The notes under the pieces: model-generated | The model's database searches: none | What the model was told of the DNA's origin: nothing | Seen by the model: only the letters and a program-made list of their open reading frames with translations | Shown here: positions 45,864 to 55,600 of the stretch, in pieces | Position numbering within the stretch: the stretch's first letter is position 1 | How the letters are laid out: each line of letters begins with the position of its first letter | From: Mordavella massiliensis | GTDB lineage: Bacteria > Bacillota > Clostridia > Lachnospirales > Lachnospiraceae | Reading direction: 5' to 3' | Assembly: GCF_016902415.1 (NCBI RefSeq) | Contig: NZ_JACJLV010000004.1 | Location: 34,489-98,488, forward strand | Length of the DNA: 64,000 nucleotides | Translations under genes and position numbers: made by a program

Positions 45864-47662
45864 GCTTCCTGCCCCCTTCCCACTGCTTTTACCGCGTCAA
45901 ACCTGCAGGCCTCTCTGCAGCTTCCGCAGGAAATACATTTTGAAGGATCGATCCTGTGCGGCATCTTCTTTTCTCCACTGATAGCTCCGGCCGGACATCC
46001 CTTTGCACACATATCACAGCCGATACACTTCGCCTCATCGATCTCAAACCGGGTCAGATTCTTGCAGACGCCTGCCGGACATCTCTTTTCCCGGATATGG
46101 GCTTCATACTCATCCCGGAAATACTTGATCGTCGTAAGGATCGGGTTAGGCGCGCTCTTGCCAAGACTGCATAACGATGCGTCCTGCACGGCGTGGCCGA
46201 TCCGCTCCAGCAGTTCAATGTCTCCTTCTCTTCCTCTGCCTTCACAGATATCTGTCAGGATCTCCAGCATCCGCCGCAGGCCTTCCCTGCAGGGCGTACA
46301 CTTGCCGCAGCTCTCCTCACAGAGGAAATTCGTATAATACCTGGCCACTTCCACCATACAGCTTCTGTCATCCATAACGATCATACCGCCGGATCCCATC
46401 ATGGCGCCGTACTTTGCCAGAGAATCAAAATCCACCTTCAGATCCAGCATGCTCTCCGGAATACAGCCGCCGGAAGGACCGCCTGTCTGGACCGCCTTAA
46501 AAGGCCGGTCCCCGATGATCCCGCCGCCGATATCAAAGATCAGATGCCGGAGCGATGTTCCCATGGGCACTTCCACAAGGCCGGTTCTTTTTACCTTTCC
46601 TACCAGGGCAAATACCTTGGTCCCTGTACTCGTCTCTGTACCGATTTCGGCAAATTTCTTTCCTCCGTCCCGGATGATCAGCGGAATATTCGCCAGTGTT
46701 TCTACATTATTCAGAACGGTAGGCTGGTCCCAGAGTCCTTTCTGGACAGAACGGATATACTTTGCCCGGGGTTCTCCTACCCTTCCCTCGATAGATGCCA
46801 TAAGAGCCGTGGATTCTCCACAGACAAAGGCTCCTCCTCCACGGACCACAGACAGATGCAGTCTCTTTGACGAACCCATGACAGATTCCCCGATGATCCC
46901 CCGCGCTTCTGCGTCTTCCAGCGCCTTTTTCACATGCTTCACTGCCAGGTCATATTCATCCCGGATATAGAAGAATCCTTCTTCCGCCCCGATGGCAATG
47001 GCTGCGATGGCAAGGCCCTCGATCACCGCATGGGGATCGCCTTCCAGGATCGACCGGTCCATGAATGCGCCCGGGTCTCCCTCGTCGCCGTTGCAGGCCA
47101 CATACTTGGGGAAGTTATCATAGGAAGCTGCTGTGCGCCACTTCCTTCCGGCAGGGAATCCGGCCCCGCCCCGTCCCCGCAGTCCGGACGCTTCCACTTC
47201 CGTGATCACTTCGTCCGGCGTCATCTGCAGGGCTTTCTTAAGCGCCTCATAACCGCCCAGTTCCAGGTAGTCTTCAATATTCTCCGGATCGATCTTTCCA
47301 ATATGACGGAGAGCCAGTTTCTGCTGATGTGCGTAGAAAGGATTTTCCTCCTGGGAACGAACCCGGTTCCCCTCATTATCTTTATACATGAGCCTTGGGA
47401 TCTCCTGATCTTCCAGCACACTCTTCTCCAGAATTTCCGGCACATCTTTTGGTTTTACTTTATAGTAGACCAGATTATCCGGCATGATCTTCACGATCGG
47501 ACCATTTTCACAGAAGCCGTTACATCCCGTTGTCTTGATCTGCGGGATCACATCGGCGTCTGCGCTGTTTTTTTCTATTTCACTGCGGAAGGCTTCTACC
47601 ACGTTCATACTGCCGTTTGCCCGGCACCCGGTGCCGCAGCAGATCAATATCTGTTTCTTCAT
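45860..47662 (-). CDS. NuoF-like NAD(P)H-FMN subunit
   Basis: About 600 residues. In order: a thioredoxin-like 2Fe-2S domain (about 1-95; CCGTGCRANG, TGCNGFCENGP), the FMN/NADH-binding domain (LRGRGGAGFPAGRKW; CNGDEGDPGAFMDR), the 4Fe-4S site ESCGKCTPCREG, and two C-terminal ferredoxin motifs (CIGCDMCAKGCPAGAI, CISCGSCREACRF). It matches HndC and the Bfu-type flavin subunit of electron-bifurcating complexes. An ATG at 47662 directly follows the NuoE-like stop; a GTG at 47674 is an alternative. Confidence 0.93.
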   Translation of the reverse strand: MKKQILICCGTGCRANGSMNVVEAFRSEIEKNSADADVIPQIKTTGCNGFCENGPIVKIMPDNLVYYKVKPKDVPEILEKSVLEDQEIPRLMYKDNEGNRVRSQEENPFYAHQQKLALRHIGKIDPENIEDYLELGGYEALKKALQMTPDEVITEVEASGLRGRGGAGFPAGRKWRTAASYDNFPKYVACNGDEGDPGAFMDRSILEGDPHAVIEGLAIAAIAIGAEEGFFYIRDEYDLAVKHVKKALEDAEARGIIGESVMGSSKRLHLSVVRGGGAFVCGESTALMASIEGRVGEPRAKYIRSVQKGLWDQPTVLNNVETLANIPLIIRDGGKKFAEIGTETSTGTKVFALVGKVKRTGLVEVPMGTSLRHLIFDIGGGIIGDRPFKAVQTGGPSGGCIPESMLDLKVDFDSLAKYGAMMGSGGMIVMDDRSCMVEVARYYTNFLCEESCGKCTPCREGLRRMLEILTDICEGRGREGDIELLERIGHAVQDASLCSLGKSAPNPILTTIKYFRDEYEAHIREKRCPAGVCKNLTRFEIDEAKCIGCDMCAKGCPAGAISGEKKMPHRIDPSKCISCGSCREACRFDAVKAVGRGQEA

Positions 47663-47663
47663 A

Positions 47664-48137
47664 TTACTCAGCACCGCCTTCCTTCACTCCCTGAATAATT
47701 TCCTTTAATTTTTCCAGGGTAACCTTTCCATAATAGACGTCGTCCACAACCAGAACCGGGGCCAGAGCACAGGAGCCCAGGCAGTTGACCGTCTCCAGGG
47801 AAAACATGCCGTCCTGCGTGGTCTCCCCCGGACCGATCTTGAGTTCTCTTCGGATCCCGTCGATCAGAGTCGACGCACCCCTGATATGGCAGGCCGTGCC
47901 GTCGCAGCATTTAATAATATGTTTTCCCTTGGGCACCAGACTTAATGCCTTATAAAAGGTTGCCATGGCATAAAGGGAAGACACCGGGCACTGAAGTTCT
48001 TCTGCCAGCGCTTCCATTCCCTCTCTTGGCACATACTGGAATTCCCGCTGCATATCCTGCATGATGGCAAGTGCATACCGCCGGTCCGGCTGGTAAGAAT
48101 GTATGATTTCTTCAATCCGCTTCTCGGATACTTCCAT
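47664..48137 (-). CDS. NuoE-like 2Fe-2S subunit
   Basis: 157 residues with the thioredoxin-like 2Fe-2S fold. The ligands appear as CCDGTACH and VNCLGSCALAPV, giving the C-x4/5-C...C-x3-C pattern. It is the small partner of the NuoF-like subunit in NADH-dependent dehydrogenase and bifurcating complexes. Followed at once by the NuoF-like gene. Confidence 0.94.
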   Translation of the reverse strand: MEVSEKRIEEIIHSYQPDRRYALAIMQDMQREFQYVPREGMEALAEELQCPVSSLYAMATFYKALSLVPKGKHIIKCCDGTACHIRGASTLIDGIRRELKIGPGETTQDGMFSLETVNCLGSCALAPVLVVDDVYYGKVTLEKLKEIIQGVKEGGAE

Positions 48138-48157
48138 CCTGATTCACCACCTTATCC

Positions 48158-48433
48158 TTAACCGCCAGCCACCACAGGGAATATAGATACGGTATCCGTC
48201 GGAAGCAGCTTCGTGTCGATCCCTCCAAGATGCTCCACATGCCTTCCGTTTACCAGGATAATGATCTCTTCACCCAGATCCGTTCCGTCGGGGGTCAGCA
48301 GCTTTTCCCGCAGTCTGTTCCCGTAAGTCTCACTCAAAGCCTGTGTCAGTTTCCGGATATCCTCCTGATACGGAAAGTCCACGATCTTGCAATTTGTATA
48401 TTCCCTGAGATAGGCAAAAAATTTAACAGTCAT
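48158..48433 (-). CDS. MoaD/ThiS-family sulfur carrier
   Basis: 91 residues from the ATG at 48433 (GGGAGTAAG upstream), beginning MTVKFFAYLREYT with a ubiquitin-like beta-grasp fold and ending VFPVVAGG. The terminal Gly-Gly is the site of adenylation and thiocarboxylation. It would supply the dithiolene sulfurs of pyranopterin with the MoeB-like E1. Its position next to the AOR gene is common for tungsten enzymes. No MoaE partner is in the window. Confidence 0.9.
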   Translation of the reverse strand: MTVKFFAYLREYTNCKIVDFPYQEDIRKLTQALSETYGNRLREKLLTPDGTDLGEEIIILVNGRHVEHLGGIDTKLLPTDTVSIFPVVAGG

Positions 48434-48481
48434 TTTCTTACTCCCTGCAGGCGGCAAATGCCGCCTGCATCCTGTAATCCT

Positions 48482-50284
48482 TTATAATCCAAGTTCCCTG
48501 TCTTTTTCCGGTGTGGGGATGCCTTCTGTATCCCATCCTCTCAGCTGATAGTATTCCTGAAGCATGGTGTGCAGTTCATTGACCTTTCCCTGCGCCGGAC
48601 CGTCCGGCAGCTGCTCTCTTAAAAGTCTTGGCGGAAGGGTATCTTTTTCCACGCCGGCTGCAATATTAAACTTCTTCTCCAGGTTCCAGACTCTCTCGCC
48701 TTTCAGCAGGATCTCCGCGTCGCTTTCATCGCTGCCCACCGCTTCCCTGTACTGCGCCGCAAATTCCGGCAGTCCAAGAGCAAAAGAGGTAAACAGGCAG
48801 ACGCCTGTAGAATCGATCAGAGCCGTCAGATCCTGGAAGGTCTTCAGCATGGAAGCCTTTCCTTCTGTTACCAGAGGATCCATCTTAACCGGCAGTCCAA
48901 GTACCTCCGGAGAGGTCATGTAACCACGCACATGACATCCGCCCCGGTTGGAGGTGGCATATTCCAGTCCGATCCCCTGCAGGGCACGGCCGTCATAGGC
49001 AGGCATCTCCTGCTTCTTTACAGACATGGACAGTTCCGGATGTCCGTATTTTTCCGCCAGCCGGTAGGAACCCATGGCAAGCTGCTTTCCGAATCCCTCG
49101 TTCTTTCCTGTCATCTCTGCCAGCTTCACCATGGTCGCGGCATCGCCGAAGCGTACCGGGATGCCTCCTGTATCTTCTTCTGTCAGATATCCTTCCTCAA
49201 AGAGTTCCATGGCACAGGCAATGGTCGCTCCCAGAGTAATGGGGTCGAATCCATATTCATTACAGAGAAAGTTTGCCTTGCAGACCGCTTCCAGATCGTC
49301 GATACCGCAGTCCGCGCCAAAGGACCATCCTGCCTCGTATTCCGGTCCCTCGCCTCTGGACTTGAAGGGGCCACTTGGAATATCCACCACGCGTCCGCAT
49401 CCGATACAGCATCCGAAGCATCCCTTGTTCCGGATCAGGTATTTCTCTGTCAGCGTCTCGCCGGAAATATTGTCCGCTTTTTCATAAACTGCTCCATCAC
49501 GGCCGTTGCGAAGCGGAAGTCCGCCGCTCTCATTGATGATATTGACCAGGATCTCTGTTCCGTAGGCTGCCAGTCCTGTTCCGGTTACCGGGTGCGCCTT
49601 TAAAGTCGTCCTTGCGTTCTCGATGGCCTCCATAAACTTCTCCGGTCTGGCCACATAGATGGATTTTGTTCCTTTCACAACGACTGCTTTCAGCTTTTTG
49701 CTTCCCATGACAGCGCCCAGGCCGCCCCGGCCTGCCGCACGGTGCTTGTCGTTCATCACGCCGGCATACAGGCAGAGATTTTCTCCGGTCGGTCCGATAC
49801 AGGATACCCGGAAGGACTGTCCGCAGATCCGGTTCAGCTCATCCGTGGTCTCATAAACCGTCTTGCCCCAAAGTCCGGAAGCGTCTCTTAACTCCACTTC
49901 ATCATCATTGATATAAAGATACACCGGATGATCACTTACTCCTTCAAAAATGATCCCGTCATATCCCGCATACTTCAGTTCCGGTCCGAAATGTCCTCCG
50001 GAGTTTGCCGCTCCGATGGTGCCGGTAAGCGGTGCTTTTGCCACCACTTCAAACCGGCCGCTGCAGGCTGCCGCCGTTCCGGTCAGAGGTCCTGTCATAA
50101 AGATCAGATTATTATCCGGCCCCAGAGGATCGATCTTCGGATCCACCTCATCACAGAAATACTTGGTTCCCAGGCCTCTGGCTCCTACAAAATCTTTTGC
50201 AGCCTCCATATTGAGCGGTTCCTTTTTTATCGTTCCCTTAGAAAGATCCACGCGAATGATCGTTCCCATATATCCGTTCATCAT
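48482..50284 (-). CDS. Aldehyde:ferredoxin oxidoreductase, tungsten-containing
   Basis: 600 residues, matching the AOR family length of about 605. It oxidises aldehydes to carboxylates at a W-bis-pyranopterin. The 4Fe-4S ligands are Cys289, Cys292, Cys296 and Cys496, spaced like Cys288/291/295/494 in the Pyrococcus enzyme. The N-terminal domain ([20 protein letters not shown]) and the pterin-binding block ([20 protein letters not shown]) are typical. It overlaps the upstream polyferredoxin gene by 4 nt. With the NuoEFG-like genes in one operon, electrons probably reach NAD(H) as well as ferredoxin. The aldehyde range cannot be read. Confidence 0.95.
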   Translation of the reverse strand: MMNGYMGTIIRVDLSKGTIKKEPLNMEAAKDFVGARGLGTKYFCDEVDPKIDPLGPDNNLIFMTGPLTGTAAACSGRFEVVAKAPLTGTIGAANSGGHFGPELKYAGYDGIIFEGVSDHPVYLYINDDEVELRDASGLWGKTVYETTDELNRICGQSFRVSCIGPTGENLCLYAGVMNDKHRAAGRGGLGAVMGSKKLKAVVVKGTKSIYVARPEKFMEAIENARTTLKAHPVTGTGLAAYGTEILVNIINESGGLPLRNGRDGAVYEKADNISGETLTEKYLIRNKGCFGCCIGCGRVVDIPSGPFKSRGEGPEYEAGWSFGADCGIDDLEAVCKANFLCNEYGFDPITLGATIACAMELFEEGYLTEEDTGGIPVRFGDAATMVKLAEMTGKNEGFGKQLAMGSYRLAEKYGHPELSMSVKKQEMPAYDGRALQGIGLEYATSNRGGCHVRGYMTSPEVLGLPVKMDPLVTEGKASMLKTFQDLTALIDSTGVCLFTSFALGLPEFAAQYREAVGSDESDAEILLKGERVWNLEKKFNIAAGVEKDTLPPRLLREQLPDGPAQGKVNELHTMLQEYYQLRGWDTEGIPTPEKDRELGL

Positions 50285-50760
50285 GCCTTTGCCTCCTCTC
50301 CGAATACGTCTTTAAAACGGTCGGCCACAGCACGTTTTCTGTCCATTCCTTCATCCGGGTCCTCAAATGTGATCGCTCCGGTCGGGCAGAATTTTGCGCA
50401 TTTGGGTTCCCCGCCGCACAGATCGCACTTATGTACCTGTTTTTTCTCTTTGTTAAAACTGATATTGCCAAGCGGACAGGCATTCATACACATCTTACAG
50501 CCGATACATTTCGCATGGTCCATAACAACCGCGCCGATCTCATTCCTGCTGATCGCTCCTACCGGACAGACCTCCAGACAGCAGGGGTCTTCACACTGCA
50601 GGCACATAACAGGAATATTGATGGCTGCTTCTTCGTATGCCATGACTGTCACATTGGCATTTCTCGGATTGAACGCCTGATCATGTCCGAACGAACAGAC
50701 CAGTTCACAGGTTCTGCATCCGATACATTTTTCGGGCTTGATCATCAACTGTTTTCCCAT
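50281..50760 (-). CDS. Polyferredoxin subunit of the aldehyde oxidoreductase
   Basis: 159 residues with four 4Fe-4S Cys groups of the DmsB/HycB type: [35 protein letters not shown] and [14 protein letters not shown]. No signal peptide, so cytoplasmic. It probably wires AOR to the NuoEFG-like subunits or to ferredoxin, as the small subunit (WorS/AorB type) of bacterial AOR complexes. It is the first gene of the island, behind a structured leader. Confidence 0.92.
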   Translation of the reverse strand: MGKQLMIKPEKCIGCRTCELVCSFGHDQAFNPRNANVTVMAYEEAAINIPVMCLQCEDPCCLEVCPVGAISRNEIGAVVMDHAKCIGCKMCMNACPLGNISFNKEKKQVHKCDLCGGEPKCAKFCPTGAITFEDPDEGMDRKRAVADRFKDVFGEEAKA

Positions 50761-50940
50761 TCTACACTGACCTCCTTTACATAAAAAAATCCACTATCGT
50801 ATCTTCCGATACAATAATGGCCCCTTCGCAATCAGGCAGGCGGCCCCGTTCCCGGTGCCACCCATTGGTCCGGTCTTCCCGCATGCAAATCGGACACATG
50901 CGTCGGAAGCACAGGACTCGGAGTTTGTCTAAATGTTTCT
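50761..50940 (-). ncRNA. Structured leader with intrinsic terminator, candidate Moco/Tuco riboswitch
   Basis: A ~180-nt leader after a TATAAT box (50948-50953). On the minus strand a long stem (CTTCC-GA-CGCATG with CATGCGGGAAG) has a loop containing GTCCG, which can pair with CGGAC just downstream, a pseudoknot. A perfect GGTGGC-A-CCG-GGAA-CGG-G-GCCGCC hairpin with a GNRA-type tetraloop follows. The 3' part is a terminator: arms TATTGTATC/GATACGATA (50795-50816), then GTGGATTTTTTT, and after it AAAGGAGG and the first gene. The class assignment to Moco/Tuco RNA is by location and general features. Confidence 0.6.
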
Positions 50941-51013
50941 TTTTATCATTATATTACAAATCTCCTTATTATTCCATATTTATTTCAATCTTTTTGAAAT
51001 TATTCAAATTTGT

Positions 51014-51451
51014 CTAATAATTCACACAATCACCGGTCCGGATTCTGCCATCACTAAGGCTGACTGCATACCAGCATTCTTTCTTCAGAAGGCAGGGAAG
51101 TCCTTTCTGCACTCTTGCACACTCCTGAAAGCACCGGCTCTTCCCCCGCCGGATCTTAAGGCTTGCTTCGCCGCATCTGATCTGCATTCCTTTTTGAAAA
51201 CCAGACGGCTCGCCCTGCGTCTCAATCCAGATATTTGCTTTAAATCTCTGAAAGCAGAGTCCCTCAACCTCCTGCCGCTTCATCCATTCCTTTACAAAAC
51301 AGGTACAGATGCTGACAGGGGCATCCGGATCTTCAAAATGAAGATCCCCCCGGATGCCCCTTCCTTTCTTTACCTGTACCTGTTCCTCTCTCCGGCCAGG
51401 TTTTCCTTTTTCTTCAAAAACATACAGATCACTGATATAGGATTCTTTCAT
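51014..51451 (-). CDS. Stand-alone MOSC domain protein
   Basis: 145 residues: GRGIRGDLHFEDPDAPVSIC, FCFQRFKANIWIE-type CFQRFKANIWIETQGEP, KIRRGKSRCFQECAR, and a conserved C-terminal GRIRTGDCV. It is a single MOSC domain of the kind linked to molybdenum or tungsten cofactor handling. It lies 11 nt after the PrsA-like gene and just upstream of the tungsten island promoter. It could be transcribed with the former but serve the latter. Substrate unknown. Confidence 0.8.
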   Translation of the reverse strand: MKESYISDLYVFEEKGKPGRREEQVQVKKGRGIRGDLHFEDPDAPVSICTCFVKEWMKRQEVEGLCFQRFKANIWIETQGEPSGFQKGMQIRCGEASLKIRRGKSRCFQECARVQKGLPCLLKKECWYAVSLSDGRIRTGDCVNY

Positions 51452-51462
51452 GATACCCTTCC

Positions 51463-52569
51463 CTATTCTTCGGATTCTTCCTCCGCCTGCTGCTCCGCCA
51501 CGTCATCGGTCTGCACCTGATCTGCGTAGTCTTCCGTCTCATCCTGGACATAGGTCACTTTCAAGGTCTGGAAATCAATCTTCTTCCACACACTGTCATG
51601 CACCGTGATGTCCGTCTCTTCTTTCCAGCCATCGCAGGTGTCATTGTAAAGCTCTGTCTTTCTCTCTGCCACAATGTTCTGCTTTTCCGCATCTGTGGCC
51701 GCCTGGTCAAAGAGACTGGTGACTCTTGCCACATAGTAGCCGCCGTCCGTCTCGATCATACCGGTGGTCTCGCCCTCCTGCAGCTTGTCCGCAGCCTCTA
51801 CCACCTCTGCCGCCGGACTTACAGAATCCGCGTCAAAGGTAGCGGTCTGGGCCTCCAGCCCCTGTTCGGAAGCATAAGCCGCAAAATCCGCCTGATCCTT
51901 GACTGCCTCGGCAAAGGACTGGGCCTGGGCTTTTGCCGTCTCTTTTACGATCTCTTCCATATCGCCTTCTTCCGAATCCCCGTCCTGGGATCCGTCTGCA
52001 GATTCCGTTGTGGTCTGGGAAGAGAAGAATACATACTGCATGCTCTTCTGGGCTGCCTCTTCATCGGACACTTCCGTATCCACGCCCGCCTGGATGGCCT
52101 CCATCATCTTTTCCTGGATGCTCATCAGCGTCATGACACGCTCCACGGTCTCTTTTCCGCCGGAGATCTTCTCCTTATCTTCCAGCGCGTTGAGCTCGTC
52201 GAATTTCTGTGCCGCCTCTTTGATGGCCTGCTTTTCTCCGTCAGAAAGGGATACCTCATACTCGTCCATATGCTGTTCCAGAAGAACCATGTCTTCTAAC
52301 TGCTCCTGGATCTGCGCTTTTACAAACTCCTCGTAGGACTGTCCTTCCTCTGCCTCGGAGTTCCACATATCATCTCCCATATATCCTGCATAATAGGTCT
52401 CATACTGTGCCTGGGTGTATCTGGCATAAAAATTCGCCACATCGCCTGTGATCCTGGTATCTCCCACTGTGATCGCCGTATCGCTCTCACTGACGGAAGA
52501 ACTGCATCCGGTCAGCGTTCCCGCCGCCAGCACGCCTGCCAGCACATAGATTCCTGCTTTACCTTTCAT
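51463..52569 (-). CDS. PrsA-like peptidylprolyl isomerase lipoprotein
   Basis: 368 residues from the ATG at 52569. A signal peptide with the lipobox LTGC lies at about 18-21. SurA/PrsA-type N- and C-terminal helices surround a parvulin-like region (about 195-315; AEAVKDQADFAAYASEQG, GETTGMIETDGGYYVARV). The C-terminal tail is very acidic. It would assist folding of exported proteins on the outer side of the membrane. The start was chosen for its signal peptide and the AAAGGAGG/ACGGAG sites; 13 extra codons upstream are possible. Confidence 0.82.
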   Translation of the reverse strand: MKGKAGIYVLAGVLAAGTLTGCSSSVSESDTAITVGDTRITGDVANFYARYTQAQYETYYAGYMGDDMWNSEAEEGQSYEEFVKAQIQEQLEDMVLLEQHMDEYEVSLSDGEKQAIKEAAQKFDELNALEDKEKISGGKETVERVMTLMSIQEKMMEAIQAGVDTEVSDEEAAQKSMQYVFFSSQTTTESADGSQDGDSEEGDMEEIVKETAKAQAQSFAEAVKDQADFAAYASEQGLEAQTATFDADSVSPAAEVVEAADKLQEGETTGMIETDGGYYVARVTSLFDQAATDAEKQNIVAERKTELYNDTCDGWKEETDITVHDSVWKKIDFQTLKVTYVQDETEDYADQVQTDDVAEQQAEEESEE

Positions 52570-52606
52570 TTCTCCGTATATCCTCCTTTGCACCATTAAC
52601 TGTTTC

Positions 52607-52635
52607 ATTATAGCCTTTTTTCAGGCTTCTATCAA
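52607..52635 (-). promoter_or_regulatory. Promoter of the PrsA-like gene
   Basis: TTGATA (52630-52635), 17 nt, TATAAT (52607-52612) on the minus strand, overlapping the end of mfd. Confidence 0.8.
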
Positions 52636-55600
52636 TCCCTTCAACCCAATTAATACATTTTTCACAGTTTCCAGAACGTCTTCGTTTTTCTCCTTTTTGC
52701 TGCGCCCCTTCTTTTCATAAAGGAAACAGGGGTGCTCCGCGTCTGTGCGGAAGCTTAAATCTCCATGGAAGGACTCAATCAGGGCCGGGATCCGTGAAGG
52801 CTCCACCCTTGCCTTGTCATACATGGTAAATTCCAGTCTGGCGCCCTTTTGTTCCACGCTGGTTACGTACGCACTGTGAGCCATGGCTTTTAAGGAAGCC
52901 ACAGTAAGAAGTTTTTCCACCTTTTTGGGAATATCTCCGAAACGGTCCAGAAGTTCTTCTGTCATATCCTCCATCTCTTCTTCGCTCTCAATGGCCGCGA
53001 TCCGCTTGTATACGTCCAGTTTCTGGTATTCATTGGGGATATAGGTATCCGGGATAAAGGCATCCACGTTCAGATCCATGGTGGTAGTAAAGTCTTCGTC
53101 TTTTGTCTCGCCCTTCAACAGGCGCACCGCCTCGTTGAGCATCTTGCAGTACAGGTCGTACCCCACCGCTTCCATGTGGCCGTGCTGCTCCGCTCCCAGA
53201 AGATTTCCCGCGCCGCGGATCTCCAGATCCCGCATGGCGATCTTAAATCCGCTTCCCAGATCCGTAAATTCCCGGATCGCGGCAAGCCGCTTTTCCGCCA
53301 CCTCTTTTAACAGCTTATCCCTGCGGTAGAGAAGAAACGCATACGCCATCCGGTTGGATCGTCCCACTCTTCCTCTGAGCTGGTAGAGCTGGGACAGTCC
53401 CAGCCGGTCCGCGTCGTGGATGATCATCGTATTCACATTGGAAATGTCAAGGCCCGTCTCAATGATGGTGGTAGACACCAGCACATCAATCTCCCCGTTG
53501 ATAAAATCATACATGATCCGTTCCAGCTGATGCTCCCGCATCTGGCCGTGGGCATAGGCAACGGTCACATCCGGCACCAGTTTCTGGATATGAGCCGTGA
53601 TCTCCGCAATATCCTCCACCCGGTTGTAGACATAATACACCTGTCCCTGGCGGGAGCACTCCCGTTCAATGGCCTCCCGGACCATCTCATCATTGTATTC
53701 CATTACATACGTCTGGATGGGAAGCCGCTCCTCCGGCGCCTCTTCCAGCACGCTCATATCCCGGATCCCGATCAGGCTCATATGCAGCGTCCTTGGGATG
53801 GGCGTTGCAGTCAGGGTCAGAACGTCCACATTTTCCTTCAGCTTCTTGATCTTTTCCTTGTGCTGGACGCCGAATCTCTGCTCCTCGTCAATGATCAGAA
53901 GCCCCAGGTCTTTAAACTTTACGTCCTCGCTCAGAACCCGGTGGGTGCCGATCACAATGTCCACCAGTCCCTTTTTCGTATCGGCCGCCGTTTTCTTCTG
54001 CTGGGCAGGCGTCCGGAACCGGCACATCAGATCGATCCGCACCGGAAAATCCTTCATCCGCTGGACAAATGTATTGTAATGCTGCTGGGCCAGGATGGTG
54101 GTCGGCACCAGATACACCACCTGCTTATCCTCCTGCACGGCCTTGAATGCCGCCCGGATGGCGATTTCTGTCTTTCCATATCCCACATCCCCGCAGATCA
54201 GACGGTCCATGATCTTGCGGCTCTCCATATCATGCTTGACGGCATCGATGGCCAAAAGCTGGTCTTCCGTCTCTTCAAAGGGGAACATTTCCTCAAATTC
54301 TTTTTGCCAGACCGTGTCCTTCCCGTATGCGTAGCCTTCCTGCTCCTGCCTTGCCGCATAGAGTTCCACCAGGTCTCTTGCGATCTCCCGGACTGCGCCG
54401 CGGACTCGTGTTTTCGTCCTGGTCCACTCCTGGCCGCCCAGCCGGTTGAGCCTGGGCTTTTTCGCATCCGCATTTGCATACTTCTGGATCAGGTCCAGCT
54501 GGGTAGCAGGAATATAGAGATTTCCGCCCTGGGCATAGGAGATCTTCATATAATCCTTGGTGATCTTATCCACCTCGATCTTTTCAATCCCCTGGTAAAT
54601 GCCAAGTCCGTGATTTTCATGAACAACGTAATCCCCGGGTTTTAATTCGGAAAAGCTCTGGATCTTACGTCCTTCGTAAGTCTTACGCTTCTTTTTCTTT
54701 TTGACCTTTCCGAAAATATCTGTCTCCGAGATCACGGTGAATTTCAGCAGCGGATACTCATAGCCTTCCGCCACATGGCCGTAGGCGGTCATGATCTCTC
54801 CCGGCTCTACCAGTCTGGAAAGATCGTCGCTGTAATAACTGCTCAGATTATAATCTCTTAAATCTTCCGCCAGCCGCTTTGCCCTGGTCCTGGACCCGGA
54901 CAACAGGACCACCCGGCTTCCGTTCTTCTTCAGCCTTTTTAAATCCCGGGTCAGAAGTTCAAAGCTGCTGTTATACGGATTCACATTTTTTGCCTGGATA
55001 TGATAGGACCCCCGGGTCAGAAGCCCTTTACAGCGCATATCCAGCGCATAAAAGCCAAGACTGCTGTAAGTATTGATCTTTTTGATCACTTCCTCTGCCG
55101 GAAACAGGCGGACCTCCCCGTCCTTTACCTCGTAACCGCTCTCCACCCTCTGCTTCTGGGCTTCCATAAACTCTTCTTCCACGCCCTGTCCCTTTTCCAG
55201 CAGGCGCACCGGCTCATCCAGAAACAGAAGCGTCTCCCCCGGATCAAAATAATCCAGGAAAGATACGCCTCTTTCCCCTTCTCCGGGAAACTCTGCGGCA
55301 GGACAGATGGATACCTCTTCCAGATTCTCAACAGACCTCTGGCTCTCCACATCGAACGTGCGGACCGAGTCCACCTCGTCTCCCCACAGTTCGATCCGCA
55401 CCGGCATCTCCTCTGTCAGTGGAAATACATCCAGGATGCCGCCGCGGACGGCAAACTGTCCGGGGCCGTCGATCTGGACTGCCCGCTCGTACCCCAGATC
55501 CGTCAGCTTCTTTTCCATTTCCGTCAGATTCAGAGAGCTGTCATAGCGGATCTTGATGGTCTGCGCCTGGATCGTCTCTCTGGGAAGCAGGGAATCCATC

